Positions 55,256 to 64,000 of a stretch of DNA of 64,000 nucleotides are shown piece by piece. The position numbers were made by a program, and so were the translations under genes. Positions within the stretch are counted from its first letter, which is position 1; each line of letters starts with the position of its first letter. Source of the DNA: Methylobacterium sp. R2-1 (lineage in GTDB: Bacteria; Pseudomonadota; Alphaproteobacteria; Rhizobiales; Beijerinckiaceae); assembly GCF_014191355.1 (NCBI RefSeq), contig NZ_JACHWM010000003.1, forward strand, positions 1-64,000, in the 5' to 3' direction. Under the pieces are notes generated by a model. That model did not search any database. It saw only the letters and a list, made by a program, of their open reading frames with translations, and was not told where the DNA came from.

Positions 55256-55340
55256 CGAAGTCTAGGGAGGAAACGCCCAAGAAGGGCTACGGGACCGCGA
55301 CGCCATCGCGATCTCGCAATGCAAAAATCGCATCGCGGCG
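55230..55340 (-). ncRNA. candidate small RNA with anti-Shine-Dalgarno motif
   Basis: In leftward orientation: a GCCC-TTCTT-GGGC hairpin, an unpaired TTTCCTCCC (complement of 55265 to 55273) that pairs with GGGAGGAAA ribosome sites, then a terminator. The shape matches alphaproteobacterial sRNAs that carry a CCUCC-type anti-SD loop followed by a terminator. It lies between N-formylglutamate amidohydrolase and galU, where no reading frame occurs. The 5' end is only a guess. It could instead be the galU 3' UTR. Confidence 0.45.
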
Positions 55341-55416
55341 CACAAATCGCAAGCCCGGTGATAACATTCCCACATGCGCTTGCCGCATAGCTTGGCCGGG
55401 CGCACGCATGGAACGT

Positions 55417-56283
55417 TCAGGCATCGCCGAGGAGTGCCCGGATCTCCGCCTTCAGGGCATCGGCCAGTTCCGGCCGCTCCAAGCCGTAGGCGAGGTTGGC
55501 GGTGAGGAAGCCGATCTTGGAGCCCGTATCGTAGGTACGCCCGTCGAAGCGCATGCCGTAGAACTGCTGCGCCTCGGCGAGCCGGATCATCGCGTCGGTG
55601 AGCTGGATCTCGCCGCCGGCCCCGGTCTCGCCCCGCTCCAGAATTGAAAAAATCTCGGGCTGGAGGATGTAGCGACCGGAGATGATGTAGTTCGACGGCG
55701 CCGTGCCCTGCTTGGGCTTCTCCACCATGCCGGTGATCTCGAAGGTCTGACCGAAGGTCTCGCCGACGGCGACGATGCCGTACTGGTGCGTCTCCTCGGG
55801 CTTCACCTCCTCCACGGCGATGATGTTGCCGCCGTGCTGCTCGTAGGCCTCAAGCATCTGGCCCATGCAGCCGCGGCTCAGCATGTCCGGCAGCAGCACG
55901 GCGAAGGGCTCGTTGCCGACGATCTCGCGGGCGCACCAGACCGCGTGGCCGAGGCCGAGCGGCGCCTGCTGGCGGGTGAAGCTGGTCTGTCCGGCCTTGG
56001 GCAGGTCCCTCTTCAACTCCTCGTAGGCCGCGTGCTTGCCGCGCTCCTGCAGAGTGTGGTCCAGTTCGAAAGCGATATCGAAGTGATCCTCGATCACCGC
56101 CTTGCCGCGGCCGGTGACGAAGATGAAGTGCTCGATGCCGGCCTCCCGGGCCTCATCGACGACGTGCTGGACGACAGGGCGATCGACGACGGTGAGCATC
56201 TCCTTCGGCACGGCCTTGGTGGCCGGCAGAAAGCGCGTGCCGAGGCCCGCGACGGGAAGGACGGCCTTGCGAATTCGTTTCAT
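55417..56283 (-). CDS. galU: UTP-glucose-1-phosphate uridylyltransferase
   Basis: A 288-residue enzyme making UDP-glucose from UTP and glucose-1-phosphate. The nucleotide loop [18 protein letters not shown] and the [12 protein letters not shown] block are intact. [22 protein letters not shown] and [12 protein letters not shown] are also family-typical. UDP-glucose feeds galE, encoded divergently next door, and surface glycans. Length is normal. Confidence 0.97.
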   Translation of the reverse strand: MKRIRKAVLPVAGLGTRFLPATKAVPKEMLTVVDRPVVQHVVDEAREAGIEHFIFVTGRGKAVIEDHFDIAFELDHTLQERGKHAAYEELKRDLPKAGQTSFTRQQAPLGLGHAVWCAREIVGNEPFAVLLPDMLSRGCMGQMLEAYEQHGGNIIAVEEVKPEETHQYGIVAVGETFGQTFEITGMVEKPKQGTAPSNYIISGRYILQPEIFSILERGETGAGGEIQLTDAMIRLAEAQQFYGMRFDGRTYDTGSKIGFLTANLAYGLERPELADALKAEIRALLGDA

Positions 56284-56454
56284 GTGGCGGGACCCGTTCT
56301 TGGCGTGTGTCGGGGCGAGCCCTGATCGACGCAGATCAAATAGGACGCGGGCCGCCGCTAACAGCCCCGCTTGGGTGTGATTGGCAGGATTTCGTCATTA
56401 AAACATGGCTGAAGCGTTCGCGGGCGGACGGCGGAAGACGGATCGGGGGAAGTG

Positions 56455-57447
56455 ATGGCGGTTCTGGTCACGGGCGGCGCGGGCTATATCGGGAGCCACA
56501 TGGTGCTCGCGCTGGTCGATGCAGGGCACGAGGAGGTCGTGGTCCTCGACGATCTCTCGACCGGCTACGATTGGGCCCTGCCCCCGGAAGTGCGCCTCGT
56601 CGTCGGCGATGTGGCCGACCAAGCCCTCGTCACCGAGACGATCCTGCGCCACCGGATCGACGCGATCGCGCATTTCGCGGCCAAGATCGTGGTGCCGGAA
56701 TCGGTCGCCGACCCGCTCGGCTACTACCTCGCCAACACCGTGAAGACGCGTGCGCTGATCGAGACCGCGGCGCGCACGAACGTGCGGCACTTCATCTTCT
56801 CCTCGACGGCGGCGGTTTACGGCGAGCCGGAGATCGTGCCGGTCCCCGAGACCCTGGCGACGAACCCGATCAATCCCTACGGCCGCTCGAAGCTGATGAG
56901 CGAGTGGATGCTCGCCGACGCCGCGGCCGCGCACGGCTTCACCTACGGGGTGCTGCGCTATTTCAACGTGGCCGGGGCCGACCCGCGCGGGCGCTCCGGG
57001 CAATCGATGCCGGCCGCCACCCACCTCATCAAGGTCGCGACGCAGGCGGCACTTGGCCAGCGCACGCATCTGGAGGTGTTCGGCACCGACTATCCCACGC
57101 CTGACGGCTCGTGCCTGCGCGACTACATCCAAGTCTCGGACCTCGCCGCCGCGCACCTGACCGTGCTCGATCACCTGCGCGGCGGCGGCGAGAGCCTGAC
57201 CCTGAATTGCGGCTACGGCCGGGGCTACTCGGTGCTGGAGGTGGTGGAGGTGGTCAAGCGCATCTCCGGCCGCGACTTCGAGGTGCGCCTGTCGCCACGC
57301 CGTCCGGGCGATCCGGCCCAGATCATCGCGGGTGCCGACCGCATCCGCAACGAACTCGGCTGGACCCCGAGGCACGACGACCTCGACGCCATCGTCGCCC
57401 AGGCGCTCGCCTGGGAGGAGGCCCTGGTGAAGCGGAACCGGCGGTGA
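56455..57447 (+). CDS. galE: UDP-glucose 4-epimerase
   Basis: A 330-residue NAD-dependent enzyme interconverting UDP-glucose and UDP-galactose. The NAD fingerprint is TGGAGYIGSH. The catalytic Ser and YxxxK are in SSTAAVYGEP and NPYGRSKLMSEW, and PDGSCLRDYIQVSDL is the substrate-binding segment. GGGGGAAG precedes the ATG at 56455. The stop overlaps a lytic transglycosylase start as GTGA. With galU it makes precursors for surface polysaccharide. Confidence 0.96.
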   Translation: MAVLVTGGAGYIGSHMVLALVDAGHEEVVVLDDLSTGYDWALPPEVRLVVGDVADQALVTETILRHRIDAIAHFAAKIVVPESVADPLGYYLANTVKTRALIETAARTNVRHFIFSSTAAVYGEPEIVPVPETLATNPINPYGRSKLMSEWMLADAAAAHGFTYGVLRYFNVAGADPRGRSGQSMPAATHLIKVATQAALGQRTHLEVFGTDYPTPDGSCLRDYIQVSDLAAAHLTVLDHLRGGGESLTLNCGYGRGYSVLEVVEVVKRISGRDFEVRLSPRRPGDPAQIIAGADRIRNELGWTPRHDDLDAIVAQALAWEEALVKRNRR

Positions 57448-58625
57448 GAGTGTCCCGCACCGCCCTCATCCTCGCTCTCGCGGTCCTGACGGGACCGGGA
57501 CAGGCGCAGGACGGCGACTTCTCCGGCTTCGTCGCTTCCCTGCGTTCCGATGCTGCGGCCCGCGGCGTCTCGCAACGAACCTTCGACGCGGCCTTCGCCG
57601 ACCTTCGCGGGCCGGATCCGGACGTGGTCGCCCGCACCCGTCGCCAGGGCGAGTTCAGCCGGCCGGTCTGGGATTATCTCGTCGGTGCGGTGTCGGGCGC
57701 GCGCATCGCCAAGGGGCAGGCCCAGGGCAAGAGGCTCGCCGACACCCTCGCAGCGATCGAGGCGAAGACCGGCGTGCCGCGCGCGATCGTGCTGGCGTTC
57801 TGGGGCGTCGAATCGGATTTCGGCGCCAGCGCCGGCTCCCTGCCGACAGTGCGCGCGCTAGCGAGTCTCGCCTATGCGCGCCATCGCGGCAGCCTGTTTC
57901 GCGACGAGCTGCTGGCCGCCCTCCAGATCCTCGAGAACGGCGACATCGAGCCGGCGCGAATGGTGGGCTCGTGGGCCGGCGCCATGGGGCAGGTCCAGTT
58001 CCTGCCCTCGGTGTACCTGAAAGAGGCGGTTGATTTCGATGGCGACGGGCGGCGCGACATCTGGCGCTCTGAAGCCGATTCGTTGGCCTCCATCGCCCAC
58101 TACCTGCGCTCGCTCGGCTGGAAGCCCGGCCTGTCCTGGGGTTACGAGGTCAGCCTGCCGAAGGATTTCGACCTGACCCGCTATCGCGGTCCGCTCGCCG
58201 ACTTCACCGCCCGCGGTGTCCGCCGCACTGACGGCAAACCCCTGCCGGCGAACGGCGAGGCGAGCCTGTTCCTGCCGGGCGGGCTGGGAAGCCCCGTCTT
58301 TCTCATCACCGACAATTTCGAGGTGATCCGCGGCTACAACACCAGCGACTCCTACGCGCTGGCGATCGGCCACCTCGCCGACCGGCTGGCCGGCGGTCCG
58401 GCGCTCGCCGCGCCCTGGCCGAACGGTGCCGCCCGCCTCGATGGAGCGGGCCTCAAGCGTCTGCAGGCGGGGCTCGCCGCGCAAGGACTCTACGTCGGCG
58501 AACAGGACGGGCGCGCCGGCCCGAAGCTGCGCGAGGCGGTGCGGCAGTACCAGATCCGCGAGGGTTTGCCCGCGGACGGCTACGCCCGGCCCGCGCTGCT
58601 GGAGCGCCTCGAGGCACGGCCTTAG
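57444..58625 (+). CDS. lytic murein transglycosylase (MltB family) with peptidoglycan-binding domain
   Basis: A 393-residue exported enzyme. The signal peptide ends around GPGQAQ. The SLT_2 domain has the catalytic Glu in FWGVESDFG, then GSWAGAMGQVQFLPSVYLKEAVDFDGDG. A PG_binding_1 domain is at the C-terminus (LKRLQAGLAAQGLYVGEQDG). It cleaves peptidoglycan to anhydro ends. The GTG start is coupled to the galE stop; the second GTG, two codons on, is equally possible. Confidence 0.92.
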   Translation: MRVSRTALILALAVLTGPGQAQDGDFSGFVASLRSDAAARGVSQRTFDAAFADLRGPDPDVVARTRRQGEFSRPVWDYLVGAVSGARIAKGQAQGKRLADTLAAIEAKTGVPRAIVLAFWGVESDFGASAGSLPTVRALASLAYARHRGSLFRDELLAALQILENGDIEPARMVGSWAGAMGQVQFLPSVYLKEAVDFDGDGRRDIWRSEADSLASIAHYLRSLGWKPGLSWGYEVSLPKDFDLTRYRGPLADFTARGVRRTDGKPLPANGEASLFLPGGLGSPVFLITDNFEVIRGYNTSDSYALAIGHLADRLAGGPALAAPWPNGAARLDGAGLKRLQAGLAAQGLYVGEQDGRAGPKLREAVRQYQIREGLPADGYARPALLERLEARP

Positions 58626-58708
58626 ACGTGCGCCCTTCGAGGCGCTATCCTGAGCGGATGTGAGGTCGGACCAATTCCGGCTCCTCTCCTTCGATCGAGG
58701 CTTCGCGC

Positions 58709-60148
58709 ATGCAACGCCGCCCGACCGATCGCACCGCGCTTCCGCGTTTTTCTGCGATCCTCGGCCTTCTCGCTCTCGCCGTCCTCGCGCTCGCCGCGGC
58801 GTGGTCCGTGCTGCCGCAGCCGGCCGCTGCGCAGTGGGGTGACAGCTACGACGCCCCCGCCGCCGATCCCTCCTACGCGCCGCCGCCACGCCGCCGTGCC
58901 CGAGGGGCCTACGCCGACGAGTACGGCCGCCCGCCTGCCCGCCGGGCTGCGCCGCCGCAGGAGGCGCCGCGCCAGTTCTACTGGCCCTGGGAGGACCAGC
59001 CGCGCGCCCAGCCGACCCCGCCGCCGCAGCCCTCGCCCGGCTATGCCCGGCCGCAGCGTCCCCGCGCACCGGCACCCGCGGCTGCCGGACGCTCGGACGA
59101 GGAGCGTGCCGCGCGCCGTCGCCGACCAAGCCCCGCCCCGACGGTGGCGCAGCCCAAGGCCAAGGTGCCGAAGGCTGCACCGACGACCCAGATCGCCGTG
59201 TTCGGCGATTCCCTCGCGAGTTACCTCGCCAAAGGTGTCGACGAGGCGTTCTCCGACAATGCCGAGGTCGCGGTGCTCGACCGCTCCAAGGCCGAGAGCG
59301 GACTCGTGCGCAAGGATCTGGTCGATTGGGCCAAGAGCGCTGAGGATTTCCTCAAGACCACGCCCAACGTCTCCTACGCCCTGATGATGCTTGGGGTGAA
59401 CGACCGGCAGGCGATCCGCGAGGGCGACCAGAGCTACGAGGCCCTGTCGGACAAGTGGCGTGAGATCTATGGCGCGCGGGTCGACGCGGTCGCGAAGGTG
59501 TTTGCCGAGCACAAGGTGCCGCTGGTCTGGGTTGGGCTGCCGCCGGTCCGCAGCGAATCCTTGAGCCGCGACTTCGCGGCGATCAACGACCTCGTGCGCG
59601 AGCGGGTGCAGCGGGCCGGCCAATCCTACGCCGAGGTCTGGCAGGGCTTCGTCGACGACCGCAACCGCTTCACCGTGTCGGGGCCCGATGTGGACGGTCA
59701 GGAGGCGCGGCTGCGCACCTCCGACGGCATCCACTTCACTGCCGCCGGCTCGCGCAAGGTCGCCCACTTCGCCGATGTGGAGTTGAAGCGGCTGATGGGC
59801 GCCAAGGGCGGTCTTCCCTCCGAGCAGCCCGCGGCGGCGATCGCGGCCACGCCCGGCGAGGGCGGGGCGGGGCTCGGCATCGAGGACACGGCGGCGATCG
59901 ACCGCAAGATCACTGCGATGCTACCGAGCCTGCCCGAGCCTCCGGGTATTCCGAGCCTGCCGGTCAAGCCGGCAGCGGGGCCGGTGGTGCCGCTCGGCCG
60001 CACCGAGACCTCGCCGGGCGGCACACTGATCACCGGCCGCCCGCAGGAGGGCGACGCCACCGGCACCCGCGAGCGCAGCCTGCAGCGCGGCGCCGCTCCC
60101 CTGCCCCAGCCCGGCCGGGCGGACGATTTCCGCTGGCCGCCGGGATAG
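58709..60148 (+). CDS. DUF459 SGNH-hydrolase protein with long Pro-rich linker
   Basis: A 479-residue exported or anchored protein. Residues 15 to 42 are a signal segment (ILGLLALAVLALAAAW). A linker of about 110 residues is rich in Pro, Arg and Ala. The SGNH domain begins IAVFGDSLASYLAKGV (Ser nucleophile), then MMLGVNDRQAI (Asn block) and SDGIHFTAAGSRKVAHF (His/Asp block). The DUF459 family is widespread in Rhizobiales. A further Pro-rich tail follows. Substrate unknown, probably a periplasmic ester. Confidence 0.87.
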   Translation: MQRRPTDRTALPRFSAILGLLALAVLALAAAWSVLPQPAAAQWGDSYDAPAADPSYAPPPRRRARGAYADEYGRPPARRAAPPQEAPRQFYWPWEDQPRAQPTPPPQPSPGYARPQRPRAPAPAAAGRSDEERAARRRRPSPAPTVAQPKAKVPKAAPTTQIAVFGDSLASYLAKGVDEAFSDNAEVAVLDRSKAESGLVRKDLVDWAKSAEDFLKTTPNVSYALMMLGVNDRQAIREGDQSYEALSDKWREIYGARVDAVAKVFAEHKVPLVWVGLPPVRSESLSRDFAAINDLVRERVQRAGQSYAEVWQGFVDDRNRFTVSGPDVDGQEARLRTSDGIHFTAAGSRKVAHFADVELKRLMGAKGGLPSEQPAAAIAATPGEGGAGLGIEDTAAIDRKITAMLPSLPEPPGIPSLPVKPAAGPVVPLGRTETSPGGTLITGRPQEGDATGTRERSLQRGAAPLPQPGRADDFRWPPG

Positions 60149-60169
60149 ATCGTCCTCGCTGAGGCCGCT

Positions 60170-60820
60170 TCAGCTCTCCGCCGAAGGCGGGGCCGCCACG
60201 AGCCCGGCGCCGACGGCGATCCAGACCAGATGAGCGTCCGTGCGGGCGCCGAGCTTGGCCCTGATCAGCGAGAGGTTGTTCTGGACCGTCTTGAGGCTGA
60301 GGCACAGCGCCTCGGCGACCCCCGTTGCCGTCGCGCCCGCCGCCGTCATGCCGAGGATCTCGACTTCCCGCGGGGTGAGGTCATCGAGCGCATTCCGTCC
60401 GCCGGCCACCTCGTCCTGCGCGATCGCCAGGGCGATGTCGGGGCTCATGGCGCGCTCCCCGCGCAGGACGCCCGCCGCGGCCGTCAGCAGATCCCGCGGC
60501 GGGCTCGCCTTGCTGACATAGCCGCCGGCACCGGCGGCGAAGGCTCGTCGCGCGACCGCGGCACCGGTGCGCATGCTGAACACGAGGATGCGGGCCGTGC
60601 CGTCCCATTGGCGGATGTGCCGGATCACCTCGATGCCGCTCGGCCCCGGCAGCGACAGGTCGAGGATCACGAGATCCGGCGCCTGCGCCTTATAGAGGCG
60701 GTAGGCCTCCGCCGCGGTCTCGGCCTCCCCCACGACGGTGAAGCCCGGCTGCCGTTCGAGCAGGCGCCGATAGCCTTCGCGCACCACGGGATGATCATCG
60801 ACGAGGAGGATGGTCGGCAT
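60170..60820 (-). CDS. NarL/FixJ-type response regulator
   Basis: A 216-residue two-component regulator. The receiver has Asp8/Asp9 (LLVDDHPVVREG), phospho-acceptor Asp54 (LVILDLSLPG) and Lys in GYVSKASPPRD. The C-terminal LuxR-type HTH reads LTPREVEILGMTAAGATATGVAEALCLSLKTVQNNLSLI. It follows a sensor kinase gene by 8 nt. The target genes are unknown; the divergent metallo-beta-lactamase-fold gene beyond the kinase is a candidate. Confidence 0.94.
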   Translation of the reverse strand: MPTILLVDDHPVVREGYRRLLERQPGFTVVGEAETAAEAYRLYKAQAPDLVILDLSLPGPSGIEVIRHIRQWDGTARILVFSMRTGAAVARRAFAAGAGGYVSKASPPRDLLTAAAGVLRGERAMSPDIALAIAQDEVAGGRNALDDLTPREVEILGMTAAGATATGVAEALCLSLKTVQNNLSLIRAKLGARTDAHLVWIAVGAGLVAAPPSAES

Positions 60821-60828
60821 CGCGCGCC

Positions 60829-62169
60829 TCAGCCGCGGACTGGAACGGTGGCACAGGCACGGATGCCGCTTCCATTCCCGGTGAGGGACAGTTGACCGCC
60901 GAGAGCAGCGAGCCGCGTCCGGATCCCGGCAAGGCCGCGGCCGGCAGCGTCGGCTGCGCTCGGGGCATCGCCCCCGCCGTCGTCGTCCACCGTCAGGGTG
61001 ACGGGCTCCTCCCCTGTTCCAGTTCCCTGCAGCCGCAGGAAAACCCGGCTCGGCCGCCCGTGCCGCAGGGCGTTGGTCAGAAGTTCCTGCGCGATGCGGT
61101 AGAGGCTGGCGGAGGCCTGCGGCGACAGACCCGTCAGATCGCCCGTCACGTCGAGATGCAGGCTCGGCCCGGTACGCAGCCGCGCCCGCCAGTCGCTGAT
61201 CAGACCGCGGAGCTCCTCGCCCAGGCCGGCCGCGGTGAGATCGGGCAGTTCGAGCTGAGCCAAGGCGCCGCGCAGGCTCTCGCGCATGGAGCCGATGACG
61301 GTCTCGATGCCGACGGCATCGGCGCGCAGATCCGCGCGATCCTCCGGTGCGCCGGCCTCGATGGCGGCCGCGAGCGCGCCTGCCGCAGCGAGGCACTGGC
61401 CGAACGCGTCGTGCAGCTCGCGGGCGAGGCTCTGCCGCTCCTCCTCCTGCACCTGGACCAGCCGCCGCATCAGCTCCGTGCGCTCGGCCTCGGTGCGGAC
61501 CAATCGCTCCGCAAGGGCGTGGAAGGCGGTCGCGATTCGCTCGAACTCGGTGGCCTTGAAGCGCGGCAGGGGTGCAGCGGCGCGGCCCGCATCGAATCCG
61601 TCGAGCCCCTGGACGATCCGGCCCGCCGGCGCGACGAGGCGGGTGGCGGAGAGCCAGCCGAGGATCGCGGTGGTTCCGGCGAGCGACAGGGCAAGGCCGC
61701 TCGCGAACCGGACCTGCCGCCACGTGCGGCCCGCGGCGGCGACGGGATCGGGCCAAGCCGCGACGCTGCCGAGGCGGCGTCCGCGATAGATGATCTCCCG
61801 GATCACGGGTGCTCCCCCTGCTTCCGGCGCCAGGGCGTCCCTGAACCAGGCCGGTGCCGTGCCGAGCCCGTCCCAATCGCCGCAGAGCCGGCGTGGGGTC
61901 TCGGCGCCGAGACGGATCTCCGCGCAGATGCCCGGCAGGATCATCAGGACGGTCGGTTCCGCCTGCGGCTCGCTGATCGGCAGCGCCGCCGGACCGACAC
62001 TGCCGAGTCCCGGCTGCCGGGCAAGCTGCGCCGCGATCCGCCCGGCCGACACCGCGGCCTCCTCGCGCAGACCGGTGCGCGCCTCCCAGAGCGTCCAGGC
62101 GACAGCGCCGGCCAGACAGAGCAGCGTGACGATCAGAAGGCGCAGGGCGAGATGCGCGGGCAGGCTCAT
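60829..62169 (-). CDS. NarX/UhpB-type sensor histidine kinase
   Basis: About 446 residues. The N-terminus has one TM (LLIVTLLCLAGAVAWTLW), a periplasmic sensor of about 125 residues and a second TM, then a HAMP domain. The HisKA_3 phospho-acceptor box is SLARELHDAFGQCLAA, and the ATP site has DDDGGGDAP and GRGLAGIRTRL. It is paired with the downstream response regulator. GTG 62211 would add 14 residues; ATG 62169 starts with MSLPAHLALRLL, more typical for a membrane anchor. Confidence 0.9.
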   Translation of the reverse strand: MSLPAHLALRLLIVTLLCLAGAVAWTLWEARTGLREEAAVSAGRIAAQLARQPGLGSVGPAALPISEPQAEPTVLMILPGICAEIRLGAETPRRLCGDWDGLGTAPAWFRDALAPEAGGAPVIREIIYRGRRLGSVAAWPDPVAAAGRTWRQVRFASGLALSLAGTTAILGWLSATRLVAPAGRIVQGLDGFDAGRAAAPLPRFKATEFERIATAFHALAERLVRTEAERTELMRRLVQVQEEERQSLARELHDAFGQCLAAAGALAAAIEAGAPEDRADLRADAVGIETVIGSMRESLRGALAQLELPDLTAAGLGEELRGLISDWRARLRTGPSLHLDVTGDLTGLSPQASASLYRIAQELLTNALRHGRPSRVFLRLQGTGTGEEPVTLTVDDDGGGDAPSAADAAGRGLAGIRTRLAALGGQLSLTGNGSGIRACATVPVRG

Positions 62170-62345
62170 CGGGGCAACCGGGCGTGGGGCGTCCACCGAG
62201 TTGGCACCCACCGCCGGCCGGCGCGCAAGGGGCGAGGGATGCCGTCGGGAAAAATGCCCGCGCTCGGCGGGCGTCTTTCCCTGGGCGGAGGCATCGAGGC
62301 TCGCCAGGATCGCGGTCTCCGTTCCCGTAGCCGGACCCGCCGTCG

Positions 62346-63290
62346 ATGCTCTTGCCGCTTACCCGCCGATCCGTCATCGCCGCGAGCGTCGGCCTGCCGC
62401 TCCTTCGCTTCGCCGGGGCGTGGGCGGCCCCCGCCTCCGCCTACCGCGTCGGTGCCTTCACCGTCACGCCGCTGCGTGACGGCCTGTTCCCGCTTCAGCC
62501 CAGCATGATCCCGGGCGCCGACAGCGAGGCCGGCCGGGCCTTGCTCACGCAAGCCGGCCTCCCGCCGGGCGGTCCCTCACCGGAGCCCGTCAACGCGTTC
62601 CTGATCCGGCGCGGTGCGCGGCACTGGCTGCTCGATGCCGGCTGCGGAACCGTGTTCGGGCCGGGCTTCGACCGGGTCGCGGCGGCGCTCGCGGCGGAAG
62701 GAGTCGGTCCCGATCAGGTCGACACTGTGTGGCTAACGCATCTCCACGCCGACCATGTCGGCGGCCTGCTCACCAGCCAGGGCCGGGCTCGCTTCGTCGA
62801 GGCGGAGCTGGTGGTTCAGGAGCGGGAGGCGGCCTTCTGGTCGGATGAAGCTGCGCGCGCGCGGGCGCCCGCCGCGATGGCCGTCTTCTTCGACACTGCG
62901 CAGGCCGTGCTGGCGGCCTATGCCGGCCGGGTGCGCCGCGTCTCCGGCCGGGCCGAACTCGCCCCCGGCGTCTCCTTCCTGCCGCTGCCGGGACACACGC
63001 CGGGACATGCCGGTGTGTTGATCGAGGACGGAGCGGAGCGCCTCCTGTTCTGGGGAGACATCCTCCATTCCCGCGTGCTGCAGATGCCGCATCCGGATTG
63101 GACCGTGATCTGGGACGCCGACCCGGCGGAGGCGATCGCAACCCGCCGGCACATCCTCGACCGCGCCGCGATGGAGAGGCTGGATGTCGCCGGGATGCAT
63201 CTCGCGACCCGCGGCCGGATCGCGCGCGAGGGATCGGGCTACCTGTGGGAGGTCCGTGATCCCGCCGATTCCAATGGCGGATCCCGTTGA
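62346..63290 (+). CDS. Tat-exported metallo-beta-lactamase-fold protein
   Basis: A 314-residue exported hydrolase. The N-terminus MLLPLTRRSVIAASVG has a twin-arginine-type signal (TRRSVIA). The metal motif THLHADHVGG gives the dinuclear site, with further ligands in LPGHTPGHAG and LFWGDILHS. Similar proteins act as quorum-quenching lactonases or SoxH-like enzymes, but no such context exists here. It is divergent from the sensor kinase, so it may be its regulatory target. Confidence 0.9.
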   Translation: MLLPLTRRSVIAASVGLPLLRFAGAWAAPASAYRVGAFTVTPLRDGLFPLQPSMIPGADSEAGRALLTQAGLPPGGPSPEPVNAFLIRRGARHWLLDAGCGTVFGPGFDRVAAALAAEGVGPDQVDTVWLTHLHADHVGGLLTSQGRARFVEAELVVQEREAAFWSDEAARARAPAAMAVFFDTAQAVLAAYAGRVRRVSGRAELAPGVSFLPLPGHTPGHAGVLIEDGAERLLFWGDILHSRVLQMPHPDWTVIWDADPAEAIATRRHILDRAAMERLDVAGMHLATRGRIAREGSGYLWEVRDPADSNGGSR

Positions 63291-63307
63291 TGCGCCGAGG
63301 TCCAACG

Positions 63308-63337
63308 AAAAGGGCCACCGCCTCTCGGCGATGGCCC
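63308..63337 (-). terminator. Rho-independent terminator of gltD
   Basis: On the minus strand GGGCCATCGCC-GAGA-GGCGGTGGCCC is followed by TTTTC. It lies 27 nt past the gltD stop and 20 nt past the convergent gene. Confidence 0.88.
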
Positions 63338-63363
63338 CGTAATCGTTCCAGATGTGACGCGGC

Positions 63364-64000
63364 TTACCGCGGCAGGACGGTCGCGCCCATCAGCGCCTCG
63401 TCGATCGAACGGGCGGCCTGACGGCCTTCGCGGATCGCCCAGACCACCAGGGACTGGCCGCGGCGCATGTCGCCGGCGACGTAGATCTTCGGATTCGAGG
63501 TCAGGTAGTCCTGATCGTTGGCGGCGACGTTGCCGCGCTTGTCGACCGCCACGCCCGATTCCTCGACCAAACCCTTCTGCACCGAGCCGGCGAAGCCGAT
63601 TGCCATGAAGACGAGGTCGGCCGGCAGCACAAACTCGCTGCCCTCGACCGGCTGGCGACGCTCGTCCACGCGGGCGCAGACGACGCCGGTGAGCTGGCCC
63701 TTGCGATTGCCCTCCAGCCGCAGGGTCGCGGCCTGGAATTCGCGCTCGGCGCCTTCCGCCTGGCTCGACGAGGTGCGCATCTTGGTCGGCCAGTATGGCC
63801 ACACCGTCAGCTTGTCCTCGCGCTCCGGCGGGCGCGGACGGATGTCGAGCTGCGTCACCGAGAGCGCGCCCTGGCGGAAGGCGGTGCCGACGCAGTCGGA
63901 GGCCGTGTCGCCGCCGCCGATGACGACGACGTTCTTGCCGGCGGCGAGGATCGGCAGTTCGCCGTTGCCCGGCATCGGCTCGGCGCCGACCCGGCGGTTC
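63364..64000 (-). CDS. gltD: glutamate synthase small subunit, 3' part
   Basis: The C-terminal 212 residues or so of the NADPH-dependent glutamate synthase small chain; the 5' end lies outside the window. Visible are NRRVGAEPMPGNGELP, the NADPH-site VVVIGGGDTASDCVGTA, LTVWPYWPTKMRTSSSQAEG, LPADLVFMAIGFAGS and the C-terminal FAD block IYVAGDMRRGQSLVVWAIREGRQAA. It supplies electrons from NADPH to GltB for glutamate formation from glutamine and 2-oxoglutarate. The frame is intact. Confidence 0.95.
   Translation of the reverse strand, partial: NRRVGAEPMPGNGELPILAAGKNVVVIGGGDTASDCVGTAFRQGALSVTQLDIRPRPPEREDKLTVWPYWPTKMRTSSSQAEGAEREFQAATLRLEGNRKGQLTGVVCARVDERRQPVEGSEFVLPADLVFMAIGFAGSVQKGLVEESGVAVDKRGNVAANDQDYLTSNPKIYVAGDMRRGQSLVVWAIREGRQAARSIDEALMGATVLPR

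Noticed and set aside
1..64000. CRISPR array, prophage or IS element
   Set aside because: No regularly spaced direct repeats, phage structural genes or transposase motifs were seen; the genes are mostly chromosomal housekeeping.

Overview
The window looks like a core chromosomal segment of a high-GC alphaproteobacterium of the Hyphomicrobiales (Rhizobiales). Codon choice, gene content and dispersed repeats are most reminiscent of Methylobacterium/Methylorubrum, but that genus is my inference and not proven here. Supporting signs are a CpdR-type regulator beside an N-formylglutamate amidohydrolase, an IalB-like protein, argH divergent from tlpA, a CtrA-type TTAA-N7-TTAAC box, a tRNA-Arg(CCU) gene carrying a group I intron, and HWE/HisKA_2 histidine kinases. 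There is no prophage, insertion sequence, CRISPR array or rRNA operon.

Layout. 0-8 kb: aliphatic amidase (amiE), an L,D-transpeptidase and an RND efflux adaptor plus pump without an outer-membrane partner. 7.6-12.5 kb: a decayed GIY-YIG gene with a palindromic repeat, gatC/gatA with an overlapping small membrane protein, an SMI1/KNR4 protein overlapping ruvX, and a DJ-1/PfpI protein. 12.5-19 kb (minus strand): a secreted SGNH hydrolase overlapping a papain-like peptidase, then the operon pyrB, a pseudo-dihydroorotase (pyrC-like), plsY and dprA. 19-25 kb (plus): a Met/Gly-rich secreted protein, a membrane cytochrome b with a Tat lipoprotein molybdopterin enzyme, and topA. 24.5-27.6 kb (minus): trmB, metK, an XRE regulator and the intron-bearing tRNA-Arg. 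27.8-34 kb (plus): nuclease-like protein, M48 peptidase, two overlapping family-2 glycosyltransferases (one with a C10 tract) and an HWE kinase.

34-42 kb holds a Pro/Glu-rich membrane protein, sodB, murJ, a haloacid dehalogenase, a glycine-zipper protein, a NodU-type carbamoyltransferase and a HAD phosphatase. 42-50 kb holds IalB, argH/tlpA, nhaA, PRC-barrel, mepA and UPF0114 genes and two copies of an imperfect palindromic repeat. 50-64 kb holds msrA, a decayed LOV histidine kinase, the grxC-nitrilase-DUF1178 operon, cpdR, N-formylglutamate amidohydrolase, a candidate sRNA, galU, galE with an overlapping lytic transglycosylase, a DUF459 SGNH protein, a NarL-type two-component pair, a Tat-exported metallo-beta-lactamase-fold protein and the 3' part of gltD.

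Many genes work on the envelope (L,D-transpeptidase, plsY, murJ, mepA, MltB, galU/galE, glycosyltransferases). Translational coupling by 4-nt overlaps (ATGA, GTGA, TTGA) is very common. The most interesting signals are the tRNA intron, the metal-site-less dihydroorotase, the anti-Shine-Dalgarno sRNA candidate, the poly-C glycosyltransferase, the SGNH-peptidase pair, and the molybdoenzyme with an acidic insertion.
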